From positions 183,534,535 to 183,598,534 of the forward strand of contig OZ020611.1 in NCBI GenBank assembly GCA_963971575.1: a stretch of 64,000 nt of DNA, given 5' to 3'. The notes beneath the pieces were generated by a model. That model was not told where the DNA came from. It did not search any database and saw only the letters and a program-made list of their open reading frames with translations. Numbering within the stretch: the first letter of the stretch is position 1; each line of letters opens with the position of its first letter. This document shows positions 24,101-39,100 of this stretch, piece by piece. Position numbers and translations under genes: made by a program. This DNA comes from Liopterus haemorrhoidalis. Its lineage: Eukaryota; Arthropoda; Insecta; Coleoptera; Dytiscidae.

Positions 24101-27100
24101 AAATTGAAACTTTCAACAGGAAACTGTAAAAACTATTGTCGAAAAGCTTACAGAATAGACCTCATGATCTTGCTATCCATACTGATGTCTAAAATTTTCT
24201 TTTTTACATTAGTATGAAAATAAATAATTACGTTTTTAAGTTTTGGCGTAATTTTTAATATAGATCTCCTTTATAAAAAGTGCTATACGTCGCGCATTAG
24301 TTTAATTCGGCACTTATCATATTTAACCGAACGGGAACAAGTAAACATTCGCGCGAATATTTTATTACGTTCGCTCGCTATCGTTTGCTATATATAATCC
24401 TACCAAAAGTCGTCATAACAAAAATATCGTTTACACGAGCTTTCATTATTATCTAATTAGATCAGTCCTTAACTTTTCATTCTCAAGATTTTAGTTAACT
24501 TAAGTGACCGTACGAAGATTTAAATATTTGTCGGAGAGCATCTAAGGCTATTAGCGCGAAGAAGTTGTAGTGTATCAAGTGAAAGACAGTGGTGTTTGTC
24601 TTATATTTGTGGTACTGTGCTGTGATGGAATGTGGATTCATTTTAACAAGAACTAGAAAATTATGTATGTAAATTTTGTGTCCTCAGTTGAGCTTATAAC
24701 ATTTCTTATCCCACTCAATAATCTATTTAAATCAGTTCATTATAAGCAAACATTTTTAACATATTCGCGCCTAAAACTATTTTTACTAACATTTAAATAG
24801 GAATTATTCTAATTTATTATCATTTCTTGCTATATTACCAAATTTGGAATAATATACATTTACTCTATTTGGTGTGTTATGAATATTTTTAATTATTACA
24901 TTTAAATAAGATCGTTTTAATTGATATTCTAAAACAGTGATACTCAAACTTTGTTTAAGAATCTTGAACTCCAGTCAGCACCTGGTTAGATTAGGTTCTA
25001 ACCTTATTGAAACTGCAAATTAAAATATAAGGTTGGCCATAGATATAACACAGAAACCCCTATACCCAGGACGTAGAGAGGGGGAAATACGGTGCAAATT
25101 GTCAGAGCTACAGCATACAGAAGGGCGCGGAAAGGTTTTTTTTACAAATCACTATTTAATTTTATTATTTGTGATCTTGTTGCATATTTTCTTTAATTTT
25201 GTTGTCGGTAATTGTAATACGTAATAATAATTAAAATGACAATGCTTATAGGGTCCGGGCCCCAGACCCGATTTGACTGCACACTGCATACTTTGTTTAC
25301 GTATTTAGCAGTTAGCTGTTATCAGTATTTCGGGTCCCTTTATCGTTGGAAAAACAACCAGTGGTGATAATTGTGTGTACAGACGATCGGCAAAATAACT
25401 GAAAATCGTGTGAACAGCAACACTCAAGTACGAACAAGTCAATAAACTTTTGACAATAGATTTAGAAGAAAATTTTTGAGTATATATGTGCTGTTTATTT
25501 TTTCTGGTTTATGGGATACGTGATCAAAAAAGTTTGGAGGCCACTGAACTAACTAGCCGATTCAACATATCGAAATACAAAGGATTAATTGGCGATAAAC
25601 AGAGGCGGACTTACACTTCTCGGGGCCCCTGGCGCTAAACGCATGGGGGGTCCCCATGCTTTAATTTATATATTGTAAAAACACAGCGCGGGGCCCTTCT
25701 CCACCGTGGGCCCCTGGCAGGCGCCAGGTGCGACACCCGTTAAGTACGCCTCTGGCGATAAAGGTTTCTTAATTTCAAAGTTTGCATACTACTGTTTTAA
25801 ATTAATTTACCTTGGCATATTTTTAAGTTTGATAAGTGATAATAGTGTACAAAGTACATAATTACATATTTAAAATTATTCTAGTTATTTAAATTCTATA
25901 AATAAAACACATGTTCTTATAAGTGGTGACATTATAATATTTTAACTACTTATATTCAATAAGTTTTTTAATACTCACAAATGCTTCTAAACTTAAATAA
26001 CATACACAGTGCGGTCCATTTGTTTTAGGACACTTTTTTGCGTAAGGGGGGGCTGAGAAGCTGCAGCGTCATCCTTTTTCAACATTTTCCATGAAACGCA
26101 ATTTGTGATAAAATTTATAGTTTCTCATTGCATATTTCAGAGCTCCCCTTAAAAAATCCGGGATAAACGACGATCGGAAACCATACGGTATTTACGTATA
26201 GGCCAAGTAGGATCGGGTTTAGGGCCCTGCAATTTTGGAATTTCGAAAGGTCTTCGTTTTTCGCTTGTTTTTGTTATCACTTCGACTCGACCATATTTTT
26301 TTTGCTCATCACTTTCTTTAAGGGTCCATTTTCTCCATTCGGCCTAGGGCGCATAACAAAAAACCGGGCACCAAAACCCCTACCTAATATCTAACCCATA
26401 AAATGAAGTTGGATTGCGTTGCTAACTGTGCAGATAATCACGTGTAAAGTGTAAAGTTCATTTTTGACTAAAAAAATAATAATAATATCATCATGCTTAC
26501 TCACCTTATTCACCAGATTGTTTCCAAAATTATAAATGAAGCTAAAAGAACATAAATTTGTTAATGTGCGGAGCATTAAAAAATCTTCTAACGACAAATA
26601 AAGGCAATCATACAAAACAAATTTTCTAAATAACTGGACGACCGCACTAAAGATTGTAGACATTCGAATAAGCCGGTAGCAAAAAAATATTTATTTCAAA
26701 TAATTCCTATAATAAATACAAAACAATAAATATTGTTATATAAATGCTTTATTTGGACCTTGCATTCAGTGTAACTATGATTTTGGCACCTTTGGCAAAT
26801 ATACAGCCTTTTTCATGAGTGTGGGGCCGCCCTTCAAGTACCAGCGCCCTTGGCAACTGCCCGGATGCTGACACCTAGTTACGCTACTGCTTGCAATTAT
26901 TTGCGGTATATAATGTCTGCTAAATGTTGTTACACAAATGCGAGCTCTTCCAATAGCGTTTCCAATAACATTTAAACAAATTTCAGGAGTTATTTCAACT
27001 ATTATCGAATTTTGTTCTTTAGTTGCTCAATCAACGTTGGATTGTTGGCATAGACATCCCCTTTAAAATAACCCCACAGAAAAAATGGCTGGAGTGGTTA

Positions 27101-30100
27101 AATCTGGAGATCTTGGCGGCCAGTCAATGTCACTGCAGTGGAGATTAATCGGCCTGGAAACGTTATCTTCAAAATTTCGATTGTGGCACGTGCTGTATGA
27201 CATGTAGCTCCATCTTGCTGAAACCATATGTTTTTCGAATTCAATTGATGAGACAGATACCAAGTCACGGTAGCAATTACCTTCACAGTAACAGAGTTTC
27301 CTAAAGCGTATTCGAAGAAATAAGATCCATTTACACCTCCATACTAAATTCCACACCACATTATCACTCTATACGTGGGTATAATGGTTGCTGCTGGACA
27401 ACTTGTAAATTTTCAGCACCTCAAAAGCATTTGTTTTGTTTGTTGACCATTGATTTTAATAAAACCGACGTTTTAATAATAATAACAAGATGTTCATTCG
27501 TAAACGCTCCATAACAAAGTTGGCACCCTTACAATCAGAGGCGAATTAAGTTGTGGGCGGACTGGACGGCCGCCCGGTGCCCACGAAGCCAGGGGGGCTA
27601 CCAAAGCCTATATACAAATATTTCCATTCTATTTAAAATAATAGAGGACCCATTTTAATTTTACCGTCCAGGGCTCCCAAGCAACTTAATTCGCCACTGC
27701 TTATAATATTCGACTATCAAATATGAACTGTCAAAATTGTACCAAACCAAAATATCGACTGATATAAGTTGTACTGTTAAAATTTTGAGCCCCAGTATTT
27801 TCTATACAATGCATGTTTTGTTTTTCTGTCTCATTAATATAATTTTTGTGCTAAAACTTTTGCACAACGCACTTTAAGAGTAGTTCGAAAAGTACCTATG
27901 AGGAGATTTTCAGTATTTCGTAGATATTTAAGCAGAACTGACTGCGAACTTTGCGAGACTCTGGGCAAATGATCGCTGAAATTCGCAAACTTTGCGAAGC
28001 TTTGTGTAGATGAGCACTAACTATACTTCATTAACAATTATGAATCGTGCATTGTTTGAACGCGGAGCTCTGGGCGATTATCCCAGTCGCCCATACCTCA
28101 CGCCTCAATGTATATAAGAGAATCCTAAACTGTACACGCAAGGAAATCACTGTATTTGTAAATAATTCATAAAGGGTTACGAATTTAGAAAACATAATAC
28201 AACAGAATCAACAAATAATATATGATATTTACATGTTTTACACAATTTTTGTTTGATTTTGACCAGTTGCATAGTTTGGGCAAAAACTGCAAAAGCAAGA
28301 TTTTGTAAAATATTTAATAAATATACAGATTTTACTCATGCTATTCAATCAATCAAAATCTAAAAAAAATGTATGAGAAGGTATGTTATTTGTTGATTCC
28401 GTAGTATTACTTTTTCTAAATTCGTAACCCTTTATGAATTATTTACAAATACAGTGATTTCTTTTCGTGCAAGTACAGTGCAAGATCCTCTTAAGTGAAA
28501 ATGCGGCAGTGGGGAATTTTTAATCTCAATCTCAATTTTTCCCTTGAACAGTTGGTAATTCCTGACAATATTTTTACAGATTACTTTTCGCACTAATGTC
28601 CTTAGATGCTGTCAAATGTTTGCATTAACAAAATACAGGTTGATAGTGGCTTAAGCTAAAAAATTTCTTTTGGAGATGAATTTTGTTAACAATATTTTCT
28701 GCTTCATAATCTAACATTTTATCAAATTGTTCAGTGTGCTTTATTTATATTTTATTGTATTCTTATTTTAACATTAAGTTTTGAATTATATTTTAGATAC
28801 CTCGCCCGCCATCGTCCCAGCCAATGAACAGTCCCACGCCCAGTGAATCAAATTCCTTGGGAGCGCTAGATCTGACGCCACGCAGTACGCAACCTTTGTC
28901 GCATAGTCCTGGGCCATCACCTGGTCCACAACCCATCTTCTCGAATTTTCCCGGATTGATGCCACCAGGTCCAGGTTCATCACCACTTATATCATCAGCG
29001 CTGTCTTCACTAACGAGTTCAGTATTAAACTCCACGGCGTATAGTCCTCTAGGTTTAGGCGTTGGTCCAGCACGTAAGTAATTTTATAAACTATTACTAT
29101 AGTCCGTTCAAAGGTGAGAATGCAGTATTGCTCTTATGGCAAATGGGAGCGGTGTTGACAAATGTTTAAAAGTGTCAAATGTGTCAATATAATAATGTGA
29201 AAAACTCGTATGATTTACAAAAATCAACTCTTATAAAACTCAAAATAACACTCAACAAAAACAAATGATCATTTGTAGAATACTGCGTCTTCACAGATCA
29301 GTGCGTTTTAGAGCTGGCAACGTCGACAAGCAAGAAAAGGATAGCGTCATTGTGTAAACCCATTAGAGAGTATGAAAAAGAACTACTCCATATGTCCTGT
29401 ACTGCCTACTCACCTTTGAACGGACTTTTAGAGTACGGTCAATCTAGGTTAATACATTTTAATCCTATTAAATTAAAAAGAGCAATTTTTTTTTGCCAAT
29501 TTATGTGTCAATACTTTTTAGGCCCGGTCTTTCCACCTTCAAGTAATCTTTTAGGTAACTTTCTGACAGATAAGGTTGTCTAGAACTTCATCTGCTGAAT
29601 AAATGTCAATACTAATCAGTGAATTCAATACGTCAGTCTCATTATCCGTTAGATAACTATCCGATAGATACATTAATATTGAAAGGCGAGATGACATTTA
29701 TTTAGCACAGAAAGTATCACATAACCTTATCTGTCAGATATTTACCTAGAGGTTAACCTGAAGATGGAAAGATTGGGCATTAATCTTATTAAATTAAAAA
29801 GAAAAATGCAGGATTTCCAATTAAGTAGGATTAAAACATATTATGACCTAATCGTATTCTAATTATTATAGACAGTAAGTAAACTCTTATTCAATGTGGA
29901 GTTAATGATGGCAAATTTCTATACTTACGCATAGGAATGCCTAGGGACATTGCCCAAAGCTGTGAAATTAGCTACACTATGACACGACAAGTGTTAAAGG
30001 CTATTCCAAACGTTTAAGAGGAACTGAATGGAATTTTAGTTCAGATAAAAATTACTATAGTTCCTCATGTTTTCAAACATAATTATATAACGGTTAGGAA

Positions 30101-33100
30101 ATATAAAGGGGACAACGAAATTGAGTTCGGAGATATTACAGACGATATCTTTCTAGAAAATTAAATTTAAATTAACCTGTTGGTCATTAAGATTTTTAAC
30201 AATTTTAAACATTTAAAATTTGATTATTGCCTTCTTAAAATACAACATTTAATTAAGCGATTTTAAATAATTGCTATTGGAAAAATAACTATTATGTTAA
30301 TAAAATGACGATGCAATATTGCACATTATCTGAATGACTAATTAAATTAACATACATAACTGTAGCAGAACTAAATCTAATTCATTTAATGCTAACTGTT
30401 CTTTAAAATATGGAGTTATCCACATATATGCAGTGCATTATAATAATAACATACACAGGGTGATTCAGGATAAATCTTAAAGAGTAACTTTCTTAAGAAA
30501 ACTTAATGGATGTGTTTTACGAAATAATTTAAACAAAAATCGTTATATCAACCAGTAGCGACTCTAGGACTAAGCAGCTGGAGAGGTAATCAAAGTTTAT
30601 ATTGAAAAATACAAAAAGTTACCAGTTATAAAGTTTTGTTTTCATACCACCCTCGTTGGCCCAAGGGTGGAAAATTTCAGAAAAGTTTTGTGAAATTTTT
30701 AATCACCCAAAATTTTACCGAAATTTTCCACCTTTGGGCCGCATGCCAATTTTTTATAGGGGCTTTAAGACACAAACTTTAATTCTTTTCATCGGCATGA
30801 TGCATGAAAACGCGGAAAATCATATTTTTTTTATTACAAGATCACGTGACGGTTTGAGTCCTTTAGGTCCCTGCGAATCGCATGCCTATAATTTTTAAGA
30901 CTTTAAATTTGTTTTAACTTTTTTTAATAAAACGGCAAGCATTATTAAAACAGAGAAAAATAAAAAATTTGGAAAACAGTGGAAATGCAATTTTCCATAT
31001 AACCGGAAAGCATGCAGGGGTTTAGTACCCTCCTTTCTTTGTTGTCACAGGGAAAATATTATCTCCTCCAAAAGGCTTGCTGTATGAAATCAGAGACTAT
31101 AAACTGTGCTCCCGGTCTATAAAAGAAAAATTCAAAGTTTCGTGCAGCATGGCTTTAACACTGACGATATCAACTTTAGCCAATATTTCTTTATTCAATA
31201 CATAATTATGCAATTCATATGCTTCGTTCAGAACCTCCAAATTAGAAATTAGAATTAACATACGTAACATAAAATTTGTATAATCTGTCTCAATTTGTAA
31301 TACGAAACTAGATCTGGTTACTTTGGTGACTGTTGTGGTGTAAACAGACTTTGACGTATCTGTGTGAACCAATACTATGATAATATTATAAATGTATTGT
31401 CAATATACAACATAAAAAATAAAATTTTCCTGTTAGTTCCGTATTACAAAATGAGACAGATAATAAGTAGAAATTAAGTAGTGTTCACAATGTAAATTAA
31501 GCCACTGACAAAAATTCCTATCGATTTCTACTTTTTCGATCGATATTTGACAGCTGTTTATATTTACTAATGAAGTTTTGAGTGTTTCATAGTTCTGAAA
31601 AGAATTAAAATAGAAGGAAATTTTATATCTAGGTTCATAGAAGACAGAGAGATAGAAACAAAAAATATGGTCATAGTAATTTTTGGGTTAAGACAAGTGC
31701 TTATCGAGCATGCGTCAATTATAAATTAACGTGAAAGGGTTTAGACACTACAAACTTTTAATTTTAATTTATAAGTAGGTATAAGTATTAATTAAGAAGG
31801 TTGTGAACGATAACGTACAGTTACGTATAACAAACATTTACGTTAATTCTAAGTACTAATTCTAATTTCTAATTTGGAGATTCTGAACGAAGCATTACCT
31901 AATATTATTCATGTTCTTAATTAAATCTTTGATGGAATCTTTGTTGACAGTTTATACCTATGTCGGACATAAAGACACCACGATTCTCTCCTGTAAAGTA
32001 GCACAGGATGTACAGCTATCTTGTACATCACTATTTTAATTTGAACCTGTAAATTTCGGCACTAGCAATATATGTATATATCATTAAATTTAAGTGTGAA
32101 AATAGCGCGTTATATATAAGATACTTTTTATATTTTTATCCTGGCTACATTATTACCCTTGAACTATCTCACGGCCACATTCCAATCTTTAGGAGTTGAA
32201 AGTCTAAACAAAATGTTTATAAATGTATTATGGTTTAACTACTTATTTGTTTTACAGTTCGCGGCAACACGACATGCAACATTTGCTTCAAGACTTTCGC
32301 CTGCAACTCAGCTTTGGAGATCCACTACAGAAGTCACACGAAAGAGAGGCCTTTCAAATGCACTGTTTGCGACAGAGGATTTTCAACAAAGGTTTGTATC
32401 TCTAACAATTTAAAATTAATCCAGATTAGGTCAACAATGGAAATACCTCAGAATATCTTTAGGCAGTATGTATGAACTACCGGGTGATTAATATTGATTG
32501 TATTGGCCACTCCATCGCAATAGTTTTTTGACCGCTCAGGAATTATGATGAAGTAGACTAAATGCATAGACGTACGTCATACATATGTAGATTTTGACAT
32601 TTTATTTTAAATATTATTCAATATACACACCTGATAACGAACTCGGGTGCACAATTTTTAATATAATTTTTTAAATAGAGATGCAGAAGACAAAATATTT
32701 ATTTATTTATTTAAATTTACATCTGTCCTACGGAAAGAATCGGACAGGTTCGTACAGTGTAATATATAAATTTAAGTAGTACTCTAAGTCTACAAACTAC
32801 AAAAATACATATAATACAAAAAAGTTCATACATATAAAATAAAATATAAAACAATAAAATGTAAAACATAAATAATATGGCAATAACATAAAGGTAATAA
32901 AACAATAATATAAATAAAAAGGATAAATAAAAAATAAAAAAAAGAATAAATAAGATAAAAATGGAAAAATAAAAGTAGAAATAGTTCAAGGCCAACTGAG
33001 GAACCTAGGAACTGAGACGCTTAGAAATCAAAATAAGAAAATTAAGAAATGATATTAAAAGAGATCAATATGTTCAGTATCTGTATATATCTGTATCGGG

Positions 33101-36100
33101 GGACTTAAGAAAGAGATTAGTACGCGCATGCGGTAGATAAAAAAGTAGTGTGGGCATGGCGGGTTTATAAACTTAAAAGAAGTGCAGGATCATCAATTTT
33201 ATTAGATACATTTTTTCAAGAATGACAATGAATTGAATCTCTGCGTTTGTATAATGGTTTGGTTTAAAATATTTGAAGCAGGGAGTCATAAGGAAGTTCA
33301 GGAGGAAATATTGTTATTAAACTAAATAGAAATTAAACAATAAGTTATAAAAAAAAAAATGGACGACACGCCGTTCATGTAAACACATGTTCCTTGCACA
33401 TGCGCAGGAAATTAAAACAATTTCCAAAATGGATATAACATTAAATTTGATTTAAAACATATTACACATATGTTGTACAACATATAAATAAAAGACAGAG
33501 CTGTTTGCACCCGACAATCAATACAGTTCTAAACTATCTCTGGATGCAAAATAATACTTAAGACGTTAGAATGATTCCTTAATTATCCTTGGATTGCATG
33601 CATTTGATCAGGTCAATGACACGATTTGAGTAACATAATGGAATAAAAATTGTACATTTTACGACCAATCTGTATTGATCACCTGGTATAAACGGAATTA
33701 ATAGCGTATACTCCATGCTTTTAAAATTTCGATGCTATAAACAAGGTTATTCGAAGCCGTATACTGCCTGGTTTTTAGGACATATGTACAGTACACCCTC
33801 TACTGATTTTACGACTACAGCACTGGTCGTTGCAACGTCTTACTCCGAGGACATGAAGGTCCAAGTCTACAACTCACACGATGGTTTAATCCGGCTTGTA
33901 ACCGTCATTATTTGGCTCATATACGTCTCTAGCCTGATCTCGTGGGAAAACCACCTAAAACTCACATTTCTGTGGTTCTCAATACCATATTCTAAATAAA
34001 GAAGTCCAGGTGCAAGTAATTTTTTGGGACCCCAAATAATTAATCAACAATATTTTTGAGGAAAAAAGAGCGGGAGGTCGAAAATCAAACCCGAATAGTT
34101 AACGTTCAGGCAGCGAAAATCAAACTCAAATATTTGGTAAACGTGGGGAGGGGGAAATCAAACTTATCAACAGTTGTTGAGCAGGAGGTGACATCAAACT
34201 CGATCATCATCCGTCAGCCGTTCGTATCCACTGATGAATATAAGCATCCCATAAAAATTTCCAATTGTCTTAAGCTTCTTGTAGCCAGATCGCTTTAGAT
34301 CCAATCCAGCGAGTGGACGATTTTCCTCGGTTATGTTTATCTACCCATGGTTTCGAGAATCCGTTTGGTCCATCTATCGTCTGTTGTTCTAGCTAGATGG
34401 CATACCCATTTCCATTTCATGATACCTACTTTAACAAGGATGTCGGTTAGTTTCGTCTGTTGACGCATTTCAGCATTTGGTGTTTTGTCCCTCAGCGATA
34501 TTCCGAGCTCAGCTCGTTCCATGGCCCTTTGGGTTACTTGAAGCTTTATTCTGTATTATGGTTTCCGCCTCGTAGGTTAAGACGGAATAACACATAGTTC
34601 GAAAGCTTTCTTTTTAAGGCACATTGGGATACCATTTTTAAAAATGTTTCGTAGTTTACAAAATGCTGCCCATCCTTGTGATATTTTTCTGAAGATTTCG
34701 CACGTTTGATTGTCTCTGTCAATTCGTATTTCGTGCCCAAGATACTTCTAAGCATCAACTTGTTCATCAGCATATTGGGCATTTTCGATTTTCAGCGCCT
34801 CGCTTAATACAAAGTATGTCGTCATTTTGGTTTTTTATACAGATACGTTTTTAGCTGCCTCATCAAGTTCCTGCAGCATTTGGAACGCAGTATGACACAA
34901 GAACAATATCATCGGCGATTATCAAGTGATTTAGCCTCACACAATTTATTTTAATGCTCTTGTTTTTTGGTTAGTTTCGTCTGTTAACGAATTTCAGAAT
35001 TTTGATATTTTATCCCACAGGGTTATTCCGAGCGTAGCTCGTTCCATGGCTCTTTGGGTTACTTGAAGCTTTCTAGCAGAAGCTTTAGTCTGTGTTAAGG
35101 TTTCCAGCCCGTAAGTTAAGACGAGCATAACACATAGGCATTTCTTTTTAAGGCACAGTAAAAACTAGTACTCTAATCGAATTCATTTTCGTTTTTTTTT
35201 TTTTCCTTTTCTTATTCCCCTTTTTTCTGGGATCCCATAACGACCTAGTGGTTCTCATTATTTATTTAGATTTCTTCCTCTCTGCTCTGATTTTTCTGGT
35301 ATAAGGCGAATCATTGTTTTATAAATTATACGATAGACAATTAAAAATTTAAATAGAAACCGTCGCTGTTCATTATTCTGTACTGACATATTTTTCTGAC
35401 AGCTCTTAACTATTTTCTAACCAAGACAATATTAAGTGAAGGGTTTCGTATTAAAAATAAATGGTAATATTTTATTCTTAGTGATACAATAGAGCTGACT
35501 TCATCAGTTGTTCCTTCTGAAATTAGCTGTTGGCAGCGTGCCAGTCATTAGCGTGCCGCATTCGACTATAATGTCTGATGTTTAAGTGGATCTATTTTAA
35601 ATTAATCCTACCGAAGCTTATGTCTTTATTTCTTGTTTCATATCTTTATAACTTTGACATTGTACCATTTATCACACACTGTTAAATTTGCAACGAGCAA
35701 AAAGAATATCTAGAAAATATTTTAATAAAACAATGTTATTTCACTGAATTATAATCCGTCTTAAATTATTGTAAACTTATCATTATAAGTAAGCAATGTT
35801 TTACATAGTGCGGTAGTCATTTAGATCGGCTGTGTTAGGGGCAAATAGTCATCGCTGCTGTGCGCCAAAATTTTTAACTTAACTTTAAGTAACGTCACAA
35901 TGCGGTTTAAATTATAAGACCCACTTACCAGGTTTGTTAAAAATACGTGAACTACGCAGGCTGACAGATAAGTTCGCTGATTATTATTTGCTTTGAAATA
36001 ATGAATACGCGAAAACAATGAATATTTTGTTTCGGTAATTTAAAATAAAATATGTAACCATCGCGGGCGGAACATGCGGTTGCCTGTAGCGCAAAATTCT

Positions 36101-39100
36101 GAAAAGCGCCAAAATGTTGAATGCAAGTATAACAAATCCATTTCTTACTTTTATTACCAGGATGGAAAAAAATCTTGCCTGTGGCGGCATAAAGCTTAGC
36201 GCGTCAGGCAAGATTATATGTTTTTTTTTAGTATTTATATATCTAAAATGTAAATGGTTATTATTGATTATTAATGAGTGTTAAATATATATATATATAT
36301 ATATATATAGGCAGTTTCTTTGGTTTAAGCGGAACTAGATTTTCAAATTTAGTAACTTTTACTGATTGATTGAAGCGTTTGATCATTTTGTTTTGGAAAA
36401 GCCAACTTCAATGTATAAAAAGTTAGGTGACAACTTTAGAAAATTTAAACTCCATTAGTTCCGCTTAAAGATTGGAATACCGTATAGTGTTAATGGATAT
36501 GTATTGGTTATTATTCTGTGAAGGCGACATCAAAATCATTTGAAATTTTTGGAAAAGATGCTCGGTCGAACTAAAGTCTGTTCCTTTTGTTTAGGCTGAA
36601 CTAGATATTCAATTATAGTTACTTTTATCGATTGATTGAAGCTTTTGATCATTTTGTTCAGGAAAAGCCAACTTCAATATATAAAAAAGTAGCTAATGGC
36701 AACTTACAAAAATGAAAATTCCGGTTAGTTCCGCCTAATCGTTTGGAATAAACTACTTCTTTTAAATTTTAAATTATAAGTGTTTTTTTTTTCTAATATA
36801 TTTAAATAGGTAAATATAAAGGTCTAAACATTTAATTTAACAAAGATAAAAAAAAACAAAAATTATAAATTATAAACTGAAGCGGTTACAGCAAAAAAAT
36901 TGTCCAAAAATATTGTTTCTGTGATAGCCGCCTTTACTTACTATACTAGCGTCGGCGAATCACTGCAGACGTCACACGACGTAACAAACAATTGCATTGT
37001 TCCAAACAATACATTCGTTTGTTTCGTATTGTGACGTAACTGCACTGATTCGCCTACGCTAGTATACCACAGAGTGTTTTAAATTAATTGAACGTCACGT
37101 AACTAAGCAACGTCCTTATTGTAATCAATATTTATGTTCGTGTCGCAAACAAACGCTAATCAAAACTTCCTTCTATTATTCTTGTATGAACATGGCAGTT
37201 GTGTTCGTTTTTTGTTTACTTGACTTTCAATTTCTTCTTTACCTAATTCGTTAATTTTAGATAGTATTTTTTTATTTAGTTTTTTTCAAGACTCGGATTT
37301 ATTTTATTATTGAACATAAACACTAATAAACGTCAAAAGTAGCAAACATAATATAGTATCGTACCGCATTATCTAGATATGCAGTAAATGAAAAATTTGA
37401 ATCAAATGATACGTTCAATTAAATTGAAACACCTGTAGATATCTGCGAAATCCTGAAATATGTGAGAATTATCTTTTCAGAACATTTTATTTTTAAATGT
37501 GTTATTATTCTTTAGGCTAGGAAGACCAGAGGAGATTTTGGATAACCTTCAATACATTGTATGCGTTTTATGCTGAATAAATAATAATAATAATACAGAT
37601 TTAGAGAGAAATTTCTATATATTTGTCTTTAAGAGTAACAAAAGAATACCCCAGTGGTTTTTAACAAATGTTCCGCGGAAGACTAGTGTTCCGTACACTT
37701 GTTACAAGTATTCCGCAAAATTATGACTGACGCAGTCATAATTTGTATACAAGACGACGCGTCTTGTATACATATCATCGAATTACTGCAAAAACATGAT
37801 AACTCAATTTTTTTAATTTTTGAGTTAAGTACACTTTCATACATATAATTGTGTATATTTTGTTCTAACAGGTTTACTACGAGCTTATCATGCGCATCAA
37901 CACAGCCTTTATTTTCCAATTTGATTTATTAAGTATTTTTAAATCTCAAAATGCTAATTACTCTAACATTTAGGGAGTTATCTGGTTTTTGTAGTAAGCC
38001 GTGATATGTATGTTACTAATTAGGCATCAAAGCTGTAGTGAGGGAGGGAAGGAGGGGCGATAGCCCCGGCGCACCTAGCTGAGGGGTTTTGTATATGTAT
38101 TTTTTGTTTACTTGGAGGGCGCAAATTAGAGTTTTAGACCCAGGTGTAAGATTTCCTTACTGCGGCCCTGTTTGATGCTTTTATAAGCATTTATTTTATA
38201 ATCACATGTACTTTGCGACTTCGAAAAGGTTAAGAACTACTGGAATAATCTAAACTTAAAACATAGGGTACTTATCATCCTGATTCTGCTCCCTAGAGCA
38301 GCATGAGGACGAATGATAGTTCTTGTTATCCGCATACAATGTGTTAATATAATTGTTTTGTCCTGTTAGTTTCATATATAAGTGATATTATAATTTGACT
38401 TACAGAATGGTCCTGGATGTACGTGTGGACAGAGGCGTATCCAGGACGGCGGCAGCCAAAAACGTAAGAAGGTGGGAAAGAAAAAATCACCCCCACCTTC
38501 CCCCAAGATACTCTCTTCTAAGTTACTCCCACTAGTGCTGGTCCCTGGATACGCCACTGCCTCCGAATGGAGTCCCTTGTTGGTAAGGGACCGCTTTTGA
38601 AAAACAAATCGCTTTCTGGTTTGATCCAGTTAAAAAAAAAAAATCGTAGAACTTATAACTTTTGAATTAGCTATTAGTATAGGTGCGCACCCAGGGATGA
38701 AGCTCCTGGGTTTTACCCTTCTTTAAAATTAAACGTGTATTTCATCGTTATACATACAGGGTGATTTTACAATCTTGTTATTACGTAAAGAGAAATCGAT
38801 TAAAATCTTATGCTAGCTTTTAAAAATTCTAGTCTAAATTGCACGACTTTTAACGAAACGCTGATGCCATTTACGCCTTTAAATGAACTGTCAAGCTTAT
38901 TTCAAATTTATATTTTACAGAATAGATGTAGTAATTAATATCCAATGACAATTGTAATTTATCTTTGAAAACAAATTTAAACAGATTTAAAAAGATCATA
39001 GCACTAACTTAGCCTAACATATCTTACAAACATACGTTACAAACCAAAATAGCGTTATATTGCATAATAACAAAACTTTAAAATCACCCTGTATTGAGCT

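Larger units (their letters stand above)
21121..28796 (+). other. spalt intron 1 of the visible part
   Basis: A 7.7-kb intron. It holds the hAT MITEs at 25600, 26767 and 27536, the mariner relic at 27045 and the inverted-repeat element at 28130. 21121-24240 and 24700-25590 are AT-rich with nothing supported. 24290-24660 is less AT-rich and has promoter-like features (see findings). A fragment at 26018-26360 (AGTGCGGTCCATTTGTTTTA ... GCTCATCACTTTCTTTAAGG) belongs to another MITE family. Confidence 0.8.
29074..32257 (+). other. spalt intron 2
   Basis: A 3.2-kb intron made up largely of MITEs (29101, 29519, 31279) and a palindrome (30656). A CAGGGTGATTCAGGATAA end at 30457 is one end of a Tc1/mariner-like MITE whose partner I did not find. 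Confidence 0.8.

Noticed and set aside
32717..32995. 92-codon minus frame rich in Phe, Tyr, Leu, Ile
   Set aside because: Arises from an A/T simple-like stretch in spalt intron 3; not a membrane protein gene.
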